A stretch of DNA of 64,000 bases from Pseudorasbora parva (Eukaryota; Chordata; Actinopteri; Cypriniformes; Gobionidae), in contig NC_090178.1 in the NCBI RefSeq assembly GCF_024679245.1, forward strand, positions 16,992,713 through 17,056,712, written 5' to 3'. This document shows, one piece after another, positions 13,191 through 26,241 of the stretch. The notes beneath the pieces were generated by a model. It saw nothing but the letters and a program-made list of their open reading frames with translations, made no database searches and was not told the origin of the DNA. The translations under genes and the position numbers were made by a program. Within the stretch, counting starts at the first letter, position 1, and each line of letters begins with the position of its first letter.

Positions 13191-14615
13191 ACTTTTTGTA
13201 GATGATTATTGGTGCGCACAACGTTTGTTTTTAGTTTTGGTGTTACTATGCATTCTTTTACAACTATTGTAAAATTTGCTTCTGTTAATGTTTGATACGA
13301 TCCACAGGTTCTTATCTAGAAGTCCCATGATGCTGTTCAGCTTCTGGAATCATGTTATGTAAGCTTATCTGTGATGTAAAAACAGATTCTCGCTGACTGA
13401 AGGACTTACGGAACATAACGATGTGTTTTAAGGCAAAGTAAACATTCTTACACGTTTGCTGCAGTAGCTTATTACGATCAGTTTGAAAGTGTATCTTATC
13501 TCAGGTCTAGCTTTGTTTTCATTTCCATTTTGTTACATTTCCAGATAGCTCATGGCTCGTTGTTGCATTAGGTACAGTACACACAGGCTTCTTGTCTACC
13601 TGTTCATGGTGTACAAAACTCTAATTCTCCATGAAACCACACAGACAAAGGAACAGCCCAACCCATGATAATCTCCCTTTAGGCCCTGTAACACTCTGCA
13701 CTTAAAGTGGCCACTCTATGTGACTGATTGCTTAGCTTATTTCTGTCATGTTTACTTTACATTTGCGTCATAGACAAGGTGTGTCACTCGCATATTTTCT
13801 TCAATTAACTAATCTTATGCATTCATTTATGTAACTAAGAATTATTTTCCTCAATTAACAGACTGCTTAGCACTGGTTTTATGACAAGTTATGACTTTAG
13901 TTCAGCCCTATATCATATTCATATCATGTTGGTGGGGGGTGGATGCCTTGTAACAGCTGCTTTTTTAAGCACAAGGGTCAAATTTACAGCAGGACTCTTG
14001 TTGCGTAAGGACATCTGCATTGGTATGTCGCTGGATAAATAAGAAGTGAAGGCGGATATTCATAGATTAAAAAAATTACTGCTGTAGACAACCGTCATTC
14101 TTGGAGGATTTAAAAGCATTTTTTTTTCTCTCATGGCAAACTGTAGGTAAAAAGTTTGTTTATGTAATACACTTTAGGAATCCAACTGGTTATACACCAT
14201 TCATATGATGAGAATGCAAATCTCAAGAGTGACATTAATTCAATTTCTACCAAATATCACATTTTACAGCACACTAAGGAAAAGTGAACCCCAAATGGGA
14301 CATCCCAGATCAAGGAAAGAACCCTTGCCTTAAAAGGAACCGTATCAGGAGTTACACAACAAGCACACATCTGTCCTCATATTCGAGCTGGTTGTAGTCA
14401 GCCTACCTCACCAGTGAAACAGAAGAAGCAATGATGCATACTAAAGGCCGGAATTGTCCCCTCACCACCAGAGGAATCCTCTAGCAGGCAAGAAACGCTG
14501 CCAACTGTCACAGACTCAGTGCCAAAGCAGACGTCATGTAAACTCCTATTTCAGCAATATTATCCTGAAAAAGAAAGAAAAATGTGTGTTTTTTAATTTG
14601 GTGCTCATTCAGACA
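13191..14615. other. Gene-free stretch
   Basis: No supported gene or clear repeat boundary was seen. Confidence 0.5.
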
Positions 14616-14617
14616 TA

Positions 14618-15819
14618 CAGATGTGGTCAGAATTATTAGCCTCATGGTAAATATGAACCAAAAAGGCAGCAAAAATAGATCTGCATATAGTTAATCTTTC
14701 TGATCTTTTATATAAAAATATATATATAATATATATATTTTTTGAGGCAGAAGCTTCATTTGGTGCGCAGTGACCCATTTTTGTGTTGATTTTGATGTTT
14801 GTTTTGATCATTGTCCTGATGGAAGATCCAACCTCGGCCCATTATAAGATTTCTAGCTTGGTTTTGATTTTTTTATTTGCTAGTATTTACTAGAATCCAT
14901 GATGTATCTGAACAAGATGTCCAGGACCTCCAGCAAAAAAATAGGCCAACAAAGACCCAGCAGTATATTGAACTGTGACATGGGGTACTTTTTATCCCTA
15001 TTTGCACCAAACCCATCTGGTTTCATCTGACCATAGAAGCTGGTCCCATTTCAAGTTCCAGTCGTGTCTGATAACTGAATATGCTGGAGTTTGTTTCTGG
15101 ATGATCTAGGAGGATTTTTCTTGAAAACCTCCTGAACAACATGTGGTGATGTATGACTTGTTTAATTTGTTTTGTTTTGTTTTTCTGACCCCAAGACTCA
15201 ACTAATCTCTGCAATTCATCAGCTGTGATCCTTGAAGAGTCTTTGGACACTCAAACTCTCCTCCTCGCCTTGCATTAGGACGATATAGACACACAGGCAG
15301 ATTCCTAACATCTTTAGTTGATTGGAATTTCTTAATTATTGCCCTGATGGTGGAAATGGTTTAGATATTTTCTTACAGCCACTTTCTATTTTGAGAAGCT
15401 CATCAATCTTTGGCTGAACATCAGAACTATTTTCTTTGGCTTTACCCATTGTAATGAATGATTAAGGGAATTTGGCCTTTGTGTTTCCTCATATTTATAC
15501 TCCTGTGGAACAGGAAGTCATGTCTGGACAATTTTATGCTCCTAGTCACCCGTGTGTGCTAAAAATGTGACTATGAATGGGAATATACTTCAGAGATATT
15601 TTACTCATAAAAAAATAATAGTATTTTGGAGAAGAAAAAAAACTCATCTATTTAAATATGTGATTTAACCCCCCACTTTCAATTATTTTACTTCAATGAA
15701 AGGTTAGATAGTTTTTTTTTTTTATGAAAGAACGAAACAATGATAAACAATGCAGATTTATTTTTACAGCAATCTTTGCTCATATTTACAAATGGGGGCA
15801 ATAATTCTGACCACAACTG
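14618..15819. mobile_element. Tc1/mariner-like element, decayed, with TA duplication
   Basis: Left terminus CAGATGTGGTCAGAATTATT at 14618; right terminus AATAATTCTGACCACAACTG ending at 15819. The two are inverted, and each is flanked by TA (14616-14617 and 15820-15821), the mariner-superfamily target duplication. The interior, about 1.2 kb, is transposase-sized. Only broken frames remain, for example the minus-strand frame at 15023-15250, so it is inactive. Confidence 0.8.
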
Positions 15820-16139
15820 TAGGGTAGGATGGATAGACGGATGCGGACAGACAGGCGGATGGATAGATATTTTCTTTTACAGAAATCAATTCTTAAAGAC
15901 CAACAAACAGCTGGTAGGGACTACAACAATCTTCTTCCCAGGTTAGTGACATCACAAACCCTAAAGTCCATTAGCCCAAAAAAAGTAGTAGTTGGTAAAT
16001 AACAGATGTGTCACTAATAACATAAACATAAACATGCCTTTGAAGATTCAAAATGCTGTGCAGTGCAAGGTTGTGGAAAAACACAGAAGCTGCATTGGAT
16101 TCGCACAGAGCCTGGAATGAAAAAAAAACAAAAAACGAT

Positions 16140-16200
16140 GTTCTACACCTTTTATGTTGGATCCGACAGTAACGGTGCAACACACTTATGTGAGTAAAAA
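16140..16200 (-). repeat. Fragment of the 16415-17597 element family, inverted
   Basis: The words TTGGATCCGACAG and GGTGCAACACACTTATGTGAGT are the inverse of those at 17083-17120 and 31712-31745 in the two fuller copies. Confidence 0.65.
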
Positions 16201-16414
16201 AGTTTTTACTATTGCTTTGAAAGTTTTCAGAACGTTTGATACGTACAGATAATGTGTACATGTCTAACCAAAATCACCAGTGACCAGTGATTTCTGATAT
16301 GTAATGATACAGTCAGATGTTGTCATCTCAAAATCGTTTGTCAGTAAATCAAACCAGTGACTGAACGGTACACTTCACCTCGTTTCTTTTGGTGGGATGA
16401 AAATAATCTGTTAT

Positions 16415-17597
16415 TTAAAGGTGTAATGAACTGGCTTAAAAAATAATAATTATACTGTTGTCTGAGGTCTACTAATGATGTTTGTGTGTTTTTTACATTC
16501 AAAAACATCATAACTAATAAGTAAAAGGCTATTTTCTAAACTGGTTTTGAGGCTCTCTCCTGAACACTAGGTTTTGATGGGCATGACGCACTGAAGACTT
16601 GGAAGCAAATGCCCACGGATAGGATTGGAGAAGATTTGCATATTTAAGCTTCAGCTCCCCTGTCAGTTCAGTGACATGAGAGAGGAAAGAGTGAGGGAGA
16701 AGCGGCAACCGGAATGATTTTCTCGATCAAAGGGTTCTTAAACATATTTATCAAACAAACACAATGATTTATTTGTCATCCACACACAATTAATTGGACT
16801 ATAATTTTTATATTACACATAGATAGCCCGCACGTTCGGTCGATATAAGCGCAAACCGCGCACACACACGTGTGCGCAGCACCCTTTAAATGTCAAGTCG
16901 AGAGACGCAACAGCCCAGATCAAGAACGGAATATAATGAGATTCATCAGCCTGCCGGGCTTTGCGAGCTCTGGCCCATACGTGTCTGAGTCCAGCGTGCT
17001 AAAGTTATGCTCTGTTAGACACGTACACATAAGCAAAATGATCTATAACAATGCAGTACTATAACATATAAAAATACGTTTTACTCATATAAGTGTGTTG
17101 CACCATTCCTGTCAGATCCAAATCCAGCATCGACCGGAGATTTGTTTACAAACGATTCTGCAGTGAACTGAAGTGAACATGTTTTCCCCACGGGAGATGG
17201 AACTTCATTAAAAATAAAGTTCAACCACTCATTCCTAATATTAGGAACCAAAGGAAGCTTATGCAGCGAGTGTTTTCTTCCATAACCAGGAATAGCGCAA
17301 TATCTTGCTATCTTACTCTGCATGTTTTTTGTTGTTGGCTAGCTAGCACGAGCTGATTCGCTCCATGAGTCGGTGGGCGGGGCTACTGGATTAGACACGC
17401 AGATTCTGTAGAGCCGGTGTTTCGTAGCGCTATGACGTAAAAAATCGTTTACTGAGCCTGGTGTCTATAAAAGCCTTTCTTTGACTAACAAGGAAGTTTT
17501 CAGCTCTGAAACTTACAGGATATTCTTATATTACCATGACCTTTTACATATCAAAGTCTCAAGGGAAAGTTGATTCCTCAATTCATCACCCCTTTAA
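16415..17597 (+). mobile_element. Non-autonomous TTAA element, family A copy 1
   Basis: Bounded by TTAA at 16415-16418 and 17594-17597. It starts AGGTGTAATGAACTGGC and ends CAATTCATCACCCC. It is collinear with 31137-32212 over its length, sharing words such as TTTGACTAACAAGGAAGTTT and GGTCGATATAAGCGC. About 1.18 kb with no transposase. The frames at 16870-17064 and 17081-17323 are inside it and are not conserved between the two copies. Confidence 0.85.
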
Positions 17598-19672
17598 ACT
17601 GTAATTAAATCATATATAGGAAGCGATCAAAGAATGATCCCTTTACAACCGCTGGAACTGTCAATCAAACAGCACAAGTGTTCTGGACTGTCGCCAAAAC
17701 TCCCATTAGAATCAACAAATCTCTTATTTACATTGTGTTTGCACTGTTAGTTATGATGAATGCATTCGTTAGCGTGCAGAAATCAAATTACAATGAAGAG
17801 ATCACTGCATTCATGCGTTAAACATGCTCATCACTGCAAACGTTCATGCCACAATCTAAATCTAATGCTATAAATCAACACTTTACATAATTAGTAAACC
17901 TTAAGTACTGTAATAATTAAAACGTGCTAAAAGTTTGAGAGAATTCCACATGTAATAATTCCACATGCCATTTCTATATGCAAATATGTTAGCCAATTAC
18001 AGCAGTGGGCCTTTACATCGAAGAGTGTAGGCAATAGGAAATCAGCAGGAGAGAGAGAGGATGGGAAAATGATTCCAGAGATATTTAAATGCAATAATAT
18101 TCTACTTCCTTTTATTCTTAAATTGCTTGGGATGTTCATACGTATTCAGGGTTTCTCCTCAGATTCTAATTCAAAGGATACATCCATCTTTGTGCAGCTT
18201 ACAGTCTAAACGCTACTGCCAAAGTCCATAATGACAACGCATTGTCTTCCAATAAAAACAGTGAGACGCTATGATTATAGAACTAAGTTCCATCTTTAGT
18301 GCTCAGAAGTAAAAAGCAGTGACAACAGATCCAAGAAAAACCATGATGATCTACAGTAGTTGCTTGGCCAATTGAATGCTTAGTAAATCTTTTTAAGGCA
18401 TCTATTTGTGTAACCCTGTGCTATCTATTCCTGAAATGTTCAACCACAATGGATTAAACAAATTATACCTTCATAATTTTATTCCTGAAATAATGTTCTT
18501 TCCAAGACAACAAAATATAGACTTCTAAATCAGCATTTTGACTAGCAATTCTTTAGCATCTTGTTTTAGATAGTTTTAGATATATTTACTTGAAATCGTG
18601 ACAAAATCACTTTTTGTTTTGCAGTGAAGGTTTAGGCTTGGTGAATCTATGCTAATTCATTTGATCATTTTATACCATGCAAACCTCTCCAACCAACATC
18701 ACGTAGCATCAAATTTAATCAGGAAGATATGAGTGACTCAGAATCTGTTTGCTATGCCATGAGATCATTTTATGAGTCTGGTAGACAAGCACTCTGTTTT
18801 GCATGAATCAGATACTGTGTGCATACACAAATAATGCTAAATACACCCCCCATTAGTAGAAGCGTAAGACCATGCGCATGTGGTTGTAAGTTTGACGGGA
18901 TATTCGTTCACATATTGCACACAAGTATTCAGCAACCACATTACTGGAAGTTAGCCTGAATCTCCTGTTACCTAGCTATACACGACAAACTTATCAGGCC
19001 TTTCTTTATTGTTATTGCACCTGCTATGACCTATTTAACATGTAGTCTGTTACATAAACTATAATGGTCTCTCTTCATGAAAGCATACATGTTAGTCGCT
19101 ATAAAATAGATTGTATCGGTAATAGGGGAATAACCAGATAAACAAGGACAGCATATCGCACGCTGGGGAAATCGCTCTCACGTACATAAGTGTTTGTGGA
19201 CGCTGACCTTTTAACTGTGATTTTATGGGGATTTTACAGGGGTTTACGAAGATAAGCAAATTATTTTGGATGTCAAAAGGAGCTTGTTTAATGTGTCACT
19301 ACTCTCTCTCAGATTTATGGGTTTTCATCACGGAACCCTCTTTGTGTTCTCCATGAATGCACTGAAGAAATAATCAGGAGGAGTTTATCATTTTCTGACC
19401 ACGTCTTGTGCTCAAAAATGTAATTTTCTCACTTTCATGTCGTTCCAAACCGGTATGACTTACTTTCTTCTGTGAATCACAAAGGGAGACAATTTTTTAT
19501 AATGGTGCTGGGTGACGTTTTTTAAATAATGATAGGAGGTGTCAAACTACAAAAATATCTCATGGTCAGTAGGACTCTTTGTTCCAAGTCTTCTGGAGTC
19601 ATTTGATAGCTTTATGTGAGTAATAGACTAAGTACTAAGTCAGGTTAGTAACAAAAAGAAGGTCATTAAAAT
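17598..19672. other. Gene-free stretch
   Basis: No gene is supported. A degenerate half-copy of the TTCACCC-type MITE (CATGTCGTTCCAAACCGGTAT) is visible near 19430-19500. Confidence 0.5.
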
Positions 19673-20061
19673 AGACCCTGGACCCCAAAACCAGCCATAA
19701 GCAGCCATATATTTGTGGCAAAAGCCAACAAAACATTGTATGGGTCAAAATTATGCCAGAAATCATTAGGATATTAAGTAAAGATTATGTTCCATGAAGA
19801 TATTTTGTACATTTCCTACTCTAAATATATCAAAAATGTATCATAATTAGTAATATGGGTTTCTAAGGACTTAATTTAGACTTTTTAACTTTAAAAGCGA
19901 TTTTCTCAATGTTTTGACTTTTTTGCACCCATCATTTTTCAAATAATAGAAAATAGTCCTATCCTAACAAGCAATACATCAATGGAAAGCTTTATTCAGC
20001 TTTCAGATGATGTATACATCTCATGAAAAAAAAGAAAAAGGATTTTATGGTCCTGGGTCAC
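19673..20061. mobile_element. MITE with GACCCTGGACC termini
   Basis: Left end GACCCTGGACCCCAAAACCA, right end TTTTATGGTCCTGGGTCAC, which is its imperfect inverse. About 390 bp. I recall this form as a common zebrafish repeat. Confidence 0.7.
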
Positions 20062-20235
20062 ATATGCTAATGTTCATTTTTGTATTTACAGTTTTGTAAA
20101 GAAATAAGTGCTAATGAGTTTACATGAACGTTTAACCAGGGATATTCTTAACCTGCGCCCCTATTTTTGAAAATTTTCTGAAAACAACATACCCAAATAA
20201 AAATGCCGGCAGCTCTTAAACCCTCAGGCCTATAA

Positions 20236-20330
20236 TATTTCAAGTGTCTATTTTAAAATGAGACCAGATTTATGAATATAGACTATATATTTATAAATTT
20301 GGTCTCAATTTAAACTAGACACTTGAAATT
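20236..20330. repeat. Inverted repeat, about 42-bp arms
   Basis: ATTTCAAGTGTCTATTTTAA, then ...TGAGACCAGATTTATGAATA, is followed by its near-inverse ATTTATAAATTTGGTCTCA, then ...AACTAGACACTTGAAAT. Together they form a hairpin-capable fold-back. Confidence 0.75.
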
Positions 20331-21208
20331 TTGTTACCCAAGAGTCATAATTAATAGTAGTAAAAGTAGTACAGGAACAGAGTAAAACAAGGGAAAATTT
20401 ATGAATTTGAATTTTGATTCAAATGTGAGGATGATACTTCTGTAAGCTTTTATGTCAAAAAAAGATTAGACGTCCTTTCAGAAAGGCCATTTATTTCAGA
20501 ATATTTGTAATTATAAAATGTAGTTTTTCTTTTAAATAAATCTGAAATAAACTGCAAATTATAATGCATTTACAGGTCTTCAAAAACTAAATCAACTATT
20601 TACAGAATTTAGAAATTGTAAAAAAAACGAATTTAGTTGATCAAAACAGTCAGTCATAGAGTCTGCGCTGCGATTAGGTGTGTGCGTAAACTGACAAGCG
20701 GGCGAGCCGGCGTTATGGAAACTAAGCACGAGGAGTATTCACCAATAATGCTTACAAACACTGCGCAAGATAATGCTTTTTGATGTACTACATCCATCAA
20801 TCAAACCTTTGTTGCCAAGGCATTGATTGGCATTATCCAACGAAAACCATGGACGCGTTTATTGACAGCTTGCAAGCCAGTAATGTTCTTCCTGTATATA
20901 ATGAGTCTTCAGAAAGCCTGTGATTGAAAGAAGGAAACCTGGGAGGGTTTAACTTGAGAAGAAGAGACCAAAGTACAGGGGAGATCATCAGAATAATAAT
21001 TAGAATAGATATTTCATTGTGAAATTCAATGGTTAATTACTCAATTTTTGTTGTTGTTTTGGATTACAAAGTGGGATGCTTTTTGAAGAGTGGACCCTTA
21101 CTCTGACATCTATGCCGTTGTTTCGATTTAGATTTATCCGATCTGATCTGAACAATAGGAGACGAAAGATGAGTACTACGTTTAATATGCTGTTTAAATA
21201 GCTAGTGC

Positions 21209-21898
21209 TTAAAGGTGCACTATGCAACTTTCTGTCCACTGGAGGGCGCCTATTCAAAACAAATGCGTAGTTTGATGACGCAAAGTGTGAGCGCAGCATC
21301 TTGGGACATCTGGTCTTCACATCACAGCCGGTGGAAAATAGGACTCGGGCAGAAATCACGTTCATGCATGCGGTTATTAACGTTACTGTAGTGTAAAGCA
21401 GATCAGGGCCGAGTGTTGTGGACCTGAGCACAGCTGCTGGAGCGATTGTTAAACAAATACCCGCCTCGCGAATACCGGGACTTTTATTATGACGGGACGG
21501 AACACAGTCGCCGGGTGCCTGCACTGATCCACTCTTCCGGTTATGATTTTGAGGTAATGCAGCTCTGTTTATCATATTAGATACATTTAAGTGTGTTTTA
21601 AATAATGTTATGACGTTACTCCGTGCGTTCACTTGTTCACACTGCTAAGAGTAAAGCGCTCCTGCCAAATAAAAGCCGAAACCGAGGGTAGCGCAGATAT
21701 GACGCAATTGACAGGCGACTCCCTCAAACGCTATGCTGAAACGTCCCTGTCCTTAGTTAAAATAGCAATTTTCTCACAATTTACAAATAGTTGGAAACAT
21801 CTGGGATATTGTAGGTACTCAACTGAACAAAATACATAACACCGGCCTAGTGGTTTTTGGATATTTTACTGCAAAAATACTACATAGTGCACCTTTAA
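21209..21898. mobile_element. Non-autonomous TTAA element (AGGTGCACTATG termini)
   Basis: TTAA at 21209-21212 and 21895-21898. Left end AGGTGCACTATGCAAC, right end CTACATAGTGCACCT. About 690 bp. The 199-aa minus-strand frame at 21033-21632 straddles the element's left boundary and has no recognisable domain. Confidence 0.8.
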
Positions 21899-23062
21899 GC
21901 ATTTCATTTAACCCTTTCCTCTATGGTTCATTTATTGCAAAAACTTTAGCTTTCAAATGATGCATAGTTTGTGATAGTTGATTGAATATTTTGTATAAAA
22001 CAAAAGTAAATAAAAAGTACAAACACACCCACGATCCGGTTCATAGTTAAGGGGTTAAGCAATGAACTCATTATAGAAGGAGGGAAAGCATATCAGCATA
22101 GCCTTGTGATTACAGGGCCCTGATAAGATCTGACCTGCTAACAAACCAAAGGTAAGTATTATGAATTTGCTGAAAGCACTTTCCACAATGATTCATGAAC
22201 AGTGACACCAAACAAAAAACTTTCAAATAATAGTGCACTCTTAAAAATGAAAGGTTCTTTTTCCACCTTTGGTTCGAATGGAATATTTCCACTAAACCTC
22301 ATGCTTGGCACACGACTACTAACCATTCTCGGCCCAGAATTCTCAGCTAACCATTCTGGTAGAATGTAATCACGTCGCCACTCAGGATTGGTCACTTGTC
22401 TGTTGCTTGGCTACCAGTTTTTTTGTAGCTGGCCAAGAACGCTAATAAATATCTGATAATCCTTCATAATGCGGTCAATATTTAAATCTCATACTGTCTG
22501 TAAACGCTTGCATTACACCAAGGCAACGACTGACGCATTTATTGTATCACATTCCAAAGAGTTTTGTTATCAGCCTCTCAATGAAATCGGATTGGAACAG
22601 AATGGAACAGTTATAACAGTTATAACAGATAACAGTTTGCCCCTTATAATGGAAAAGCAGCTTATGGTTTAATGTAACCTTTCCATTGTACAAAAGGTCC
22701 TTTACAGTGAAATAGTTTTTTTTTAAGAACTGTTAATTAAAAGGTTCTAAGGGGAACCAAAAATGGTTATTCTATGGAACTATTTAATCGCGATTAATCG
22801 CATGATGGTCATGAGTTAACTCTCGATTAATAACAATTTAATTGCACATTGCATGCAATGCATGTTGTAAATGTATCTTAAATTAAGTTTGAATTAAGTT
22901 TTTAATACTCTAATCAACATGGCTATGGACAATTATGCATTCTTTATGCAAATGTACATTTATTATTAGTGAAACCATACTTATTCAATAATTATCAATA
23001 ATACAGCATGAAGACATGTATCAAAGGTAATAGATGTTTATCAAATAACTAGTTCATGTCTC

Positions 23063-24001
23063 TTAAAGGGTCATGAAACCCTGTTTCAGCAGCAGTCAGT
23101 TCTCACCACAGTTTTGAAAAATGCTTTAAAAGTGGGTGTGGTTTAGCGGTGGAGTGCAGGGGGGTGAGGGAAGACTGCAGCTGACGGCACAGCAATGGCT
23201 TTTCTGATTCTGATTTTATTTCGCTCTCATTAAAAGCATCAAAGCTTCCCACAAACGCAAGCTGCAAATGACCATTACGTTACATGCAACACAATACACA
23301 CAAGGATTTGTAAGCTCAACATTACACAAATACATATATCCTGTGACAACTATAATTCAATGCACAATTTAATGCACAGCCATTTGCAATTTGTTCTCTG
23401 CTTTGAAAATATATGTGAACACACTGTTGTATAACTTTGATTACTTCTGAGGCTTATTTTGTGGAGTTATAAGTGCCGTGTGGTCGGTTAAATAGCCGTG
23501 CGGATGAATCGCGTGTGTGTGAAGACTCAGGATCTATTGAAGAGAACGCAGGCAATGCAGACACTCATACAAACACTCACACAAAGTTTTTGATCCATCA
23601 ATGCATCTCTCACTAACAGTATGCGATCTCACTGTTAAAGCGCCGCTTCGTCAGAGGAAAATTCCTGTCAACGCGTGCTGTCATGAATAATTAAGCGCGT
23701 GCTGTCATGAATTAAGAAACGCGTCTTCTTATAGGATAAAGACACGCAGTCTCATGAATAACTATGAGACAGCGATGAGTCATCGCCGTACTATAGTACA
23801 AGAAAACATCACAACCTATGACGTTGACATGAAGATGAATTTAAACCAGGAAGTTGAAAATAGAGCAAAAAGGCTTAAAATTAACTAGTTGTCACCCACA
23901 TTCAAAACTAACAGATGGTAACATTGTCTTCCATGATGTTCAACACACACACTTCTGTTAAAATCTCAGAAAACTTGGTTTAGGGTTTCATGACCCTTTA
24001 A
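23063..24001. mobile_element. Non-autonomous TTAA element (AGGGTCATGAAACCC termini)
   Basis: TTAA at 23063-23066 and 23998-24001, with terminal inverted repeats AGGGTCATGAAACCC and GGGTTTCATGACCCT. 939 bp with no transposase. It lies inside the larger interrupted element. Confidence 0.85.
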
Positions 24002-24469
24002 GCCTAAACTTAAGCCATGTTTCCACCGCAGGAACTTTACCCTGCGGAGGAAACCACTAAAAATTAGAAAGCAAATTTTTCCTGAGGTGTAAACTTTTTA
24101 TTTCGTAAATTATGAAGAAAATGTTGGAATAATGACACATCGTATATTGCCCCAGGCAGTTTTTACTTTAACTGCACCTGAGAGAAGAATTATTTTTTTC
24201 TGAGATGATTATTACAACAAATAAAAAGCTTATATAATACTGTATTAGTCCTGGTGGCCGTTAAGAGTTGCTATGGCTACAGTTAACACATTCCAGCTGC
24301 TGGAGAAAACAGCGTTAACATTTTTGATGCAGCAGACAAACTTCATGTGACAAAATGATTGCGATTGAAAGTCATCACATGTAAACACCAGATCCGTTTA
24401 GATAACGTCTCATGTAAACAGTCCACTAAATCTTTTAAATCTTTCAAATCTCTAAATCTAAATCTTTCA

Positions 24470-24899
24470 ATTCCTACTTGTTACACCCTCCTCCAGTATG
24501 GTGTGGTACTGGTGCGCTCCCAGGTCCACATTTTTAAAGCCCCGTTTCCACCAAAATTACCCGGAACAATTTGTATCAGGAACTTTTTTACAGGAACTTT
24601 TCTCCCCCCAGACCTGCAACTGTCTGTTGCGCGATCGCAAAAATGATTACTGTCCGTCACTGACTTGGAGGAGCAGTCGCGCAGTCCTTCATCACCGGAC
24701 TAATTTGCCTAATCTTTACGGAACTTTATCGCAGTGGAAACGCAGACAGTTGCAGGTCTGGGGGAAGAAAAGATCCTGTAAAAAAGTTCCTGGTACAAAT
24801 TGTTCCGGGTAATTTTGGTGAAAACAGGGCTTTAAAAATGTGGACCTGGGAGCGCCCCAGTACCACACCATACTGGAGGAGGGTGTAACAAGTAGGAAT
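24470..24899. repeat. Fold-back element, about 150-bp arms
   Basis: The left arm (24470-24620) reads ATTCCTACTTGTTACACCC, then ...CCAGGTCCACATTTTTAAAGC...TTACCCGGAACAATTTG. The right arm (24745-24899) is its near-perfect inverse, ending GGGTGTAACAAGTAGGAAT. The frames at 24359-24646, 24498-24812 and 24726-24926 are translations of the arms. Confidence 0.9.
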
Positions 24900-25111
24900 A
24901 TAGTGTGGCCCCTTTAAGAGATGCACGTTCCCTATTGAACTGATGGTATTTTGTGTATGTGTGCCTAACTGTGCCGTGATTCATGCAAACTGTGTGAGAA
25001 ACACAGACTTGGAAGCGCTCATGTTCAGAAAAGTAACCTCTGAATTAGTTTAGCCGATTTTAATGTATTTAGTTCAACAAAACACATGTAGTGTAAGTGG
25101 TTATGGTGTTA

Positions 25112-25636
25112 TGGGTCCTGCACACTGTGCGATTTTTCAAAATCATTTGCGAATGTCCTTTGTCAGACTGTACGAACATAATCCCCGATGTAAGCCATGT
25201 CACACTGTAAGATCTCAGTTGGCATTAATGTCAGACTGCACGATAGTGAAGGCGCGCTAAAAACGGACACGCGCAAGAAAACTATATCATCAATGAATGA
25301 CGCGTTCGGTGACGGTGAGCTGCATTACATGCGGGAATGAAAGGCTGGCTACAAAGAAATCTCTAGCTCTCGTTTTGGTCATAGTTTGTCTTGAAAAACC
25401 GAGATATTTGACTGTTGTCGTAGGAGAAGTCACACTGCAGGATTGTGTGCCAAATCTTCTGACACTGCCAGAATTTCGTCTGAGGTAAAATTTGATCGCA
25501 GTGCTCATTAATCGGCTGCCGGTGAACATGTCAAACTAACGACCAAAAACGTCAGATTTTAGCCTAGGATCTGGGGAATCTTCTAGGATTTGCTAAATTT
25601 GTCTCAGACGGCCAAATCGCACAGTGTGCACCCGGC
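25112..25636. mobile_element. Non-autonomous element with CACACTGTGCGATTT termini
   Basis: Left end GGGTCCTGCACACTGTGCGATTT; right end AAATCGCACAGTGTGCACCCGG, which is its inverse. About 525 bp. Short frames on both strands lack recognisable domains. Confidence 0.75.
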
Positions 25637-26241
25637 TGTAATGATTCACCTCTGATTTGAGGGAGAGTGCGCTTCAGTGCATCGCACTCGGACTGCAGAG
25701 TGTGCCCAAGTGTAAAAACGCACTTTTCTTTCGACCTAGAGTCTAATAAAAGTTAAACAGAAAATATGGTAGCTTGTAGGCAATAAATGCACTTGGTTTA
25801 GAATAGTAATATTAATTTTAACCATTTTCTTTCCCTATTAATATTTGCTTCTGCATCCTTTGCGTCTATGGCATATCTCTATTTCTTCAACTACGGGCTG
25901 CCACGGATCAAACAGAAAATGCATGCTGCATTAATCATGCGTTAATAAATTTTGGGCCGTTAAAATGAATTTGCATTAATGTGTTATTAATGTGTTAACT
26001 TTGACAGCTCTAATTTATATAAAAAACACTGTAACAATGACACCTTAAAATAATGTGTAACCAAATCTCTGAACAGATCTTGATGTACTTACGGAAAAGA
26101 GCAGCGTGGACATTCTTCATAATTTCTGGTTTTGCCTTCCACTGAAGAAAGAAAATCACAAAATGTAAACGACAACTGTTTTTGAATGAACAAATGAGAA
26201 CGTTTTAAGAGAGCTAAAAAAAAGAAGAGGTTACACGTTTA

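Larger units (their letters stand above)
22784..26013. mobile_element. Outer element with ATTAATCGC-rich termini, split by later insertions
   Basis: The left part begins with CGCGATTAATCGCATGATGG at about 22790. The right terminus, TGTGTTAACTTTGACAGCTCTA, ends at about 26013. As I recall, these are the two ends of one cyprinid repeat of about 1 kb. Three other elements lie between them (23063-24001, 24470-24899, 25112-25636). Subtracting them leaves about 1.3 kb, compatible with a single copy. Confidence 0.5.

Noticed and set aside
21033..21632. 199-aa minus-strand frame as a gene
   Set aside because: It crosses the boundary of a TTAA-bounded non-autonomous element and shows no domain or splice signal.
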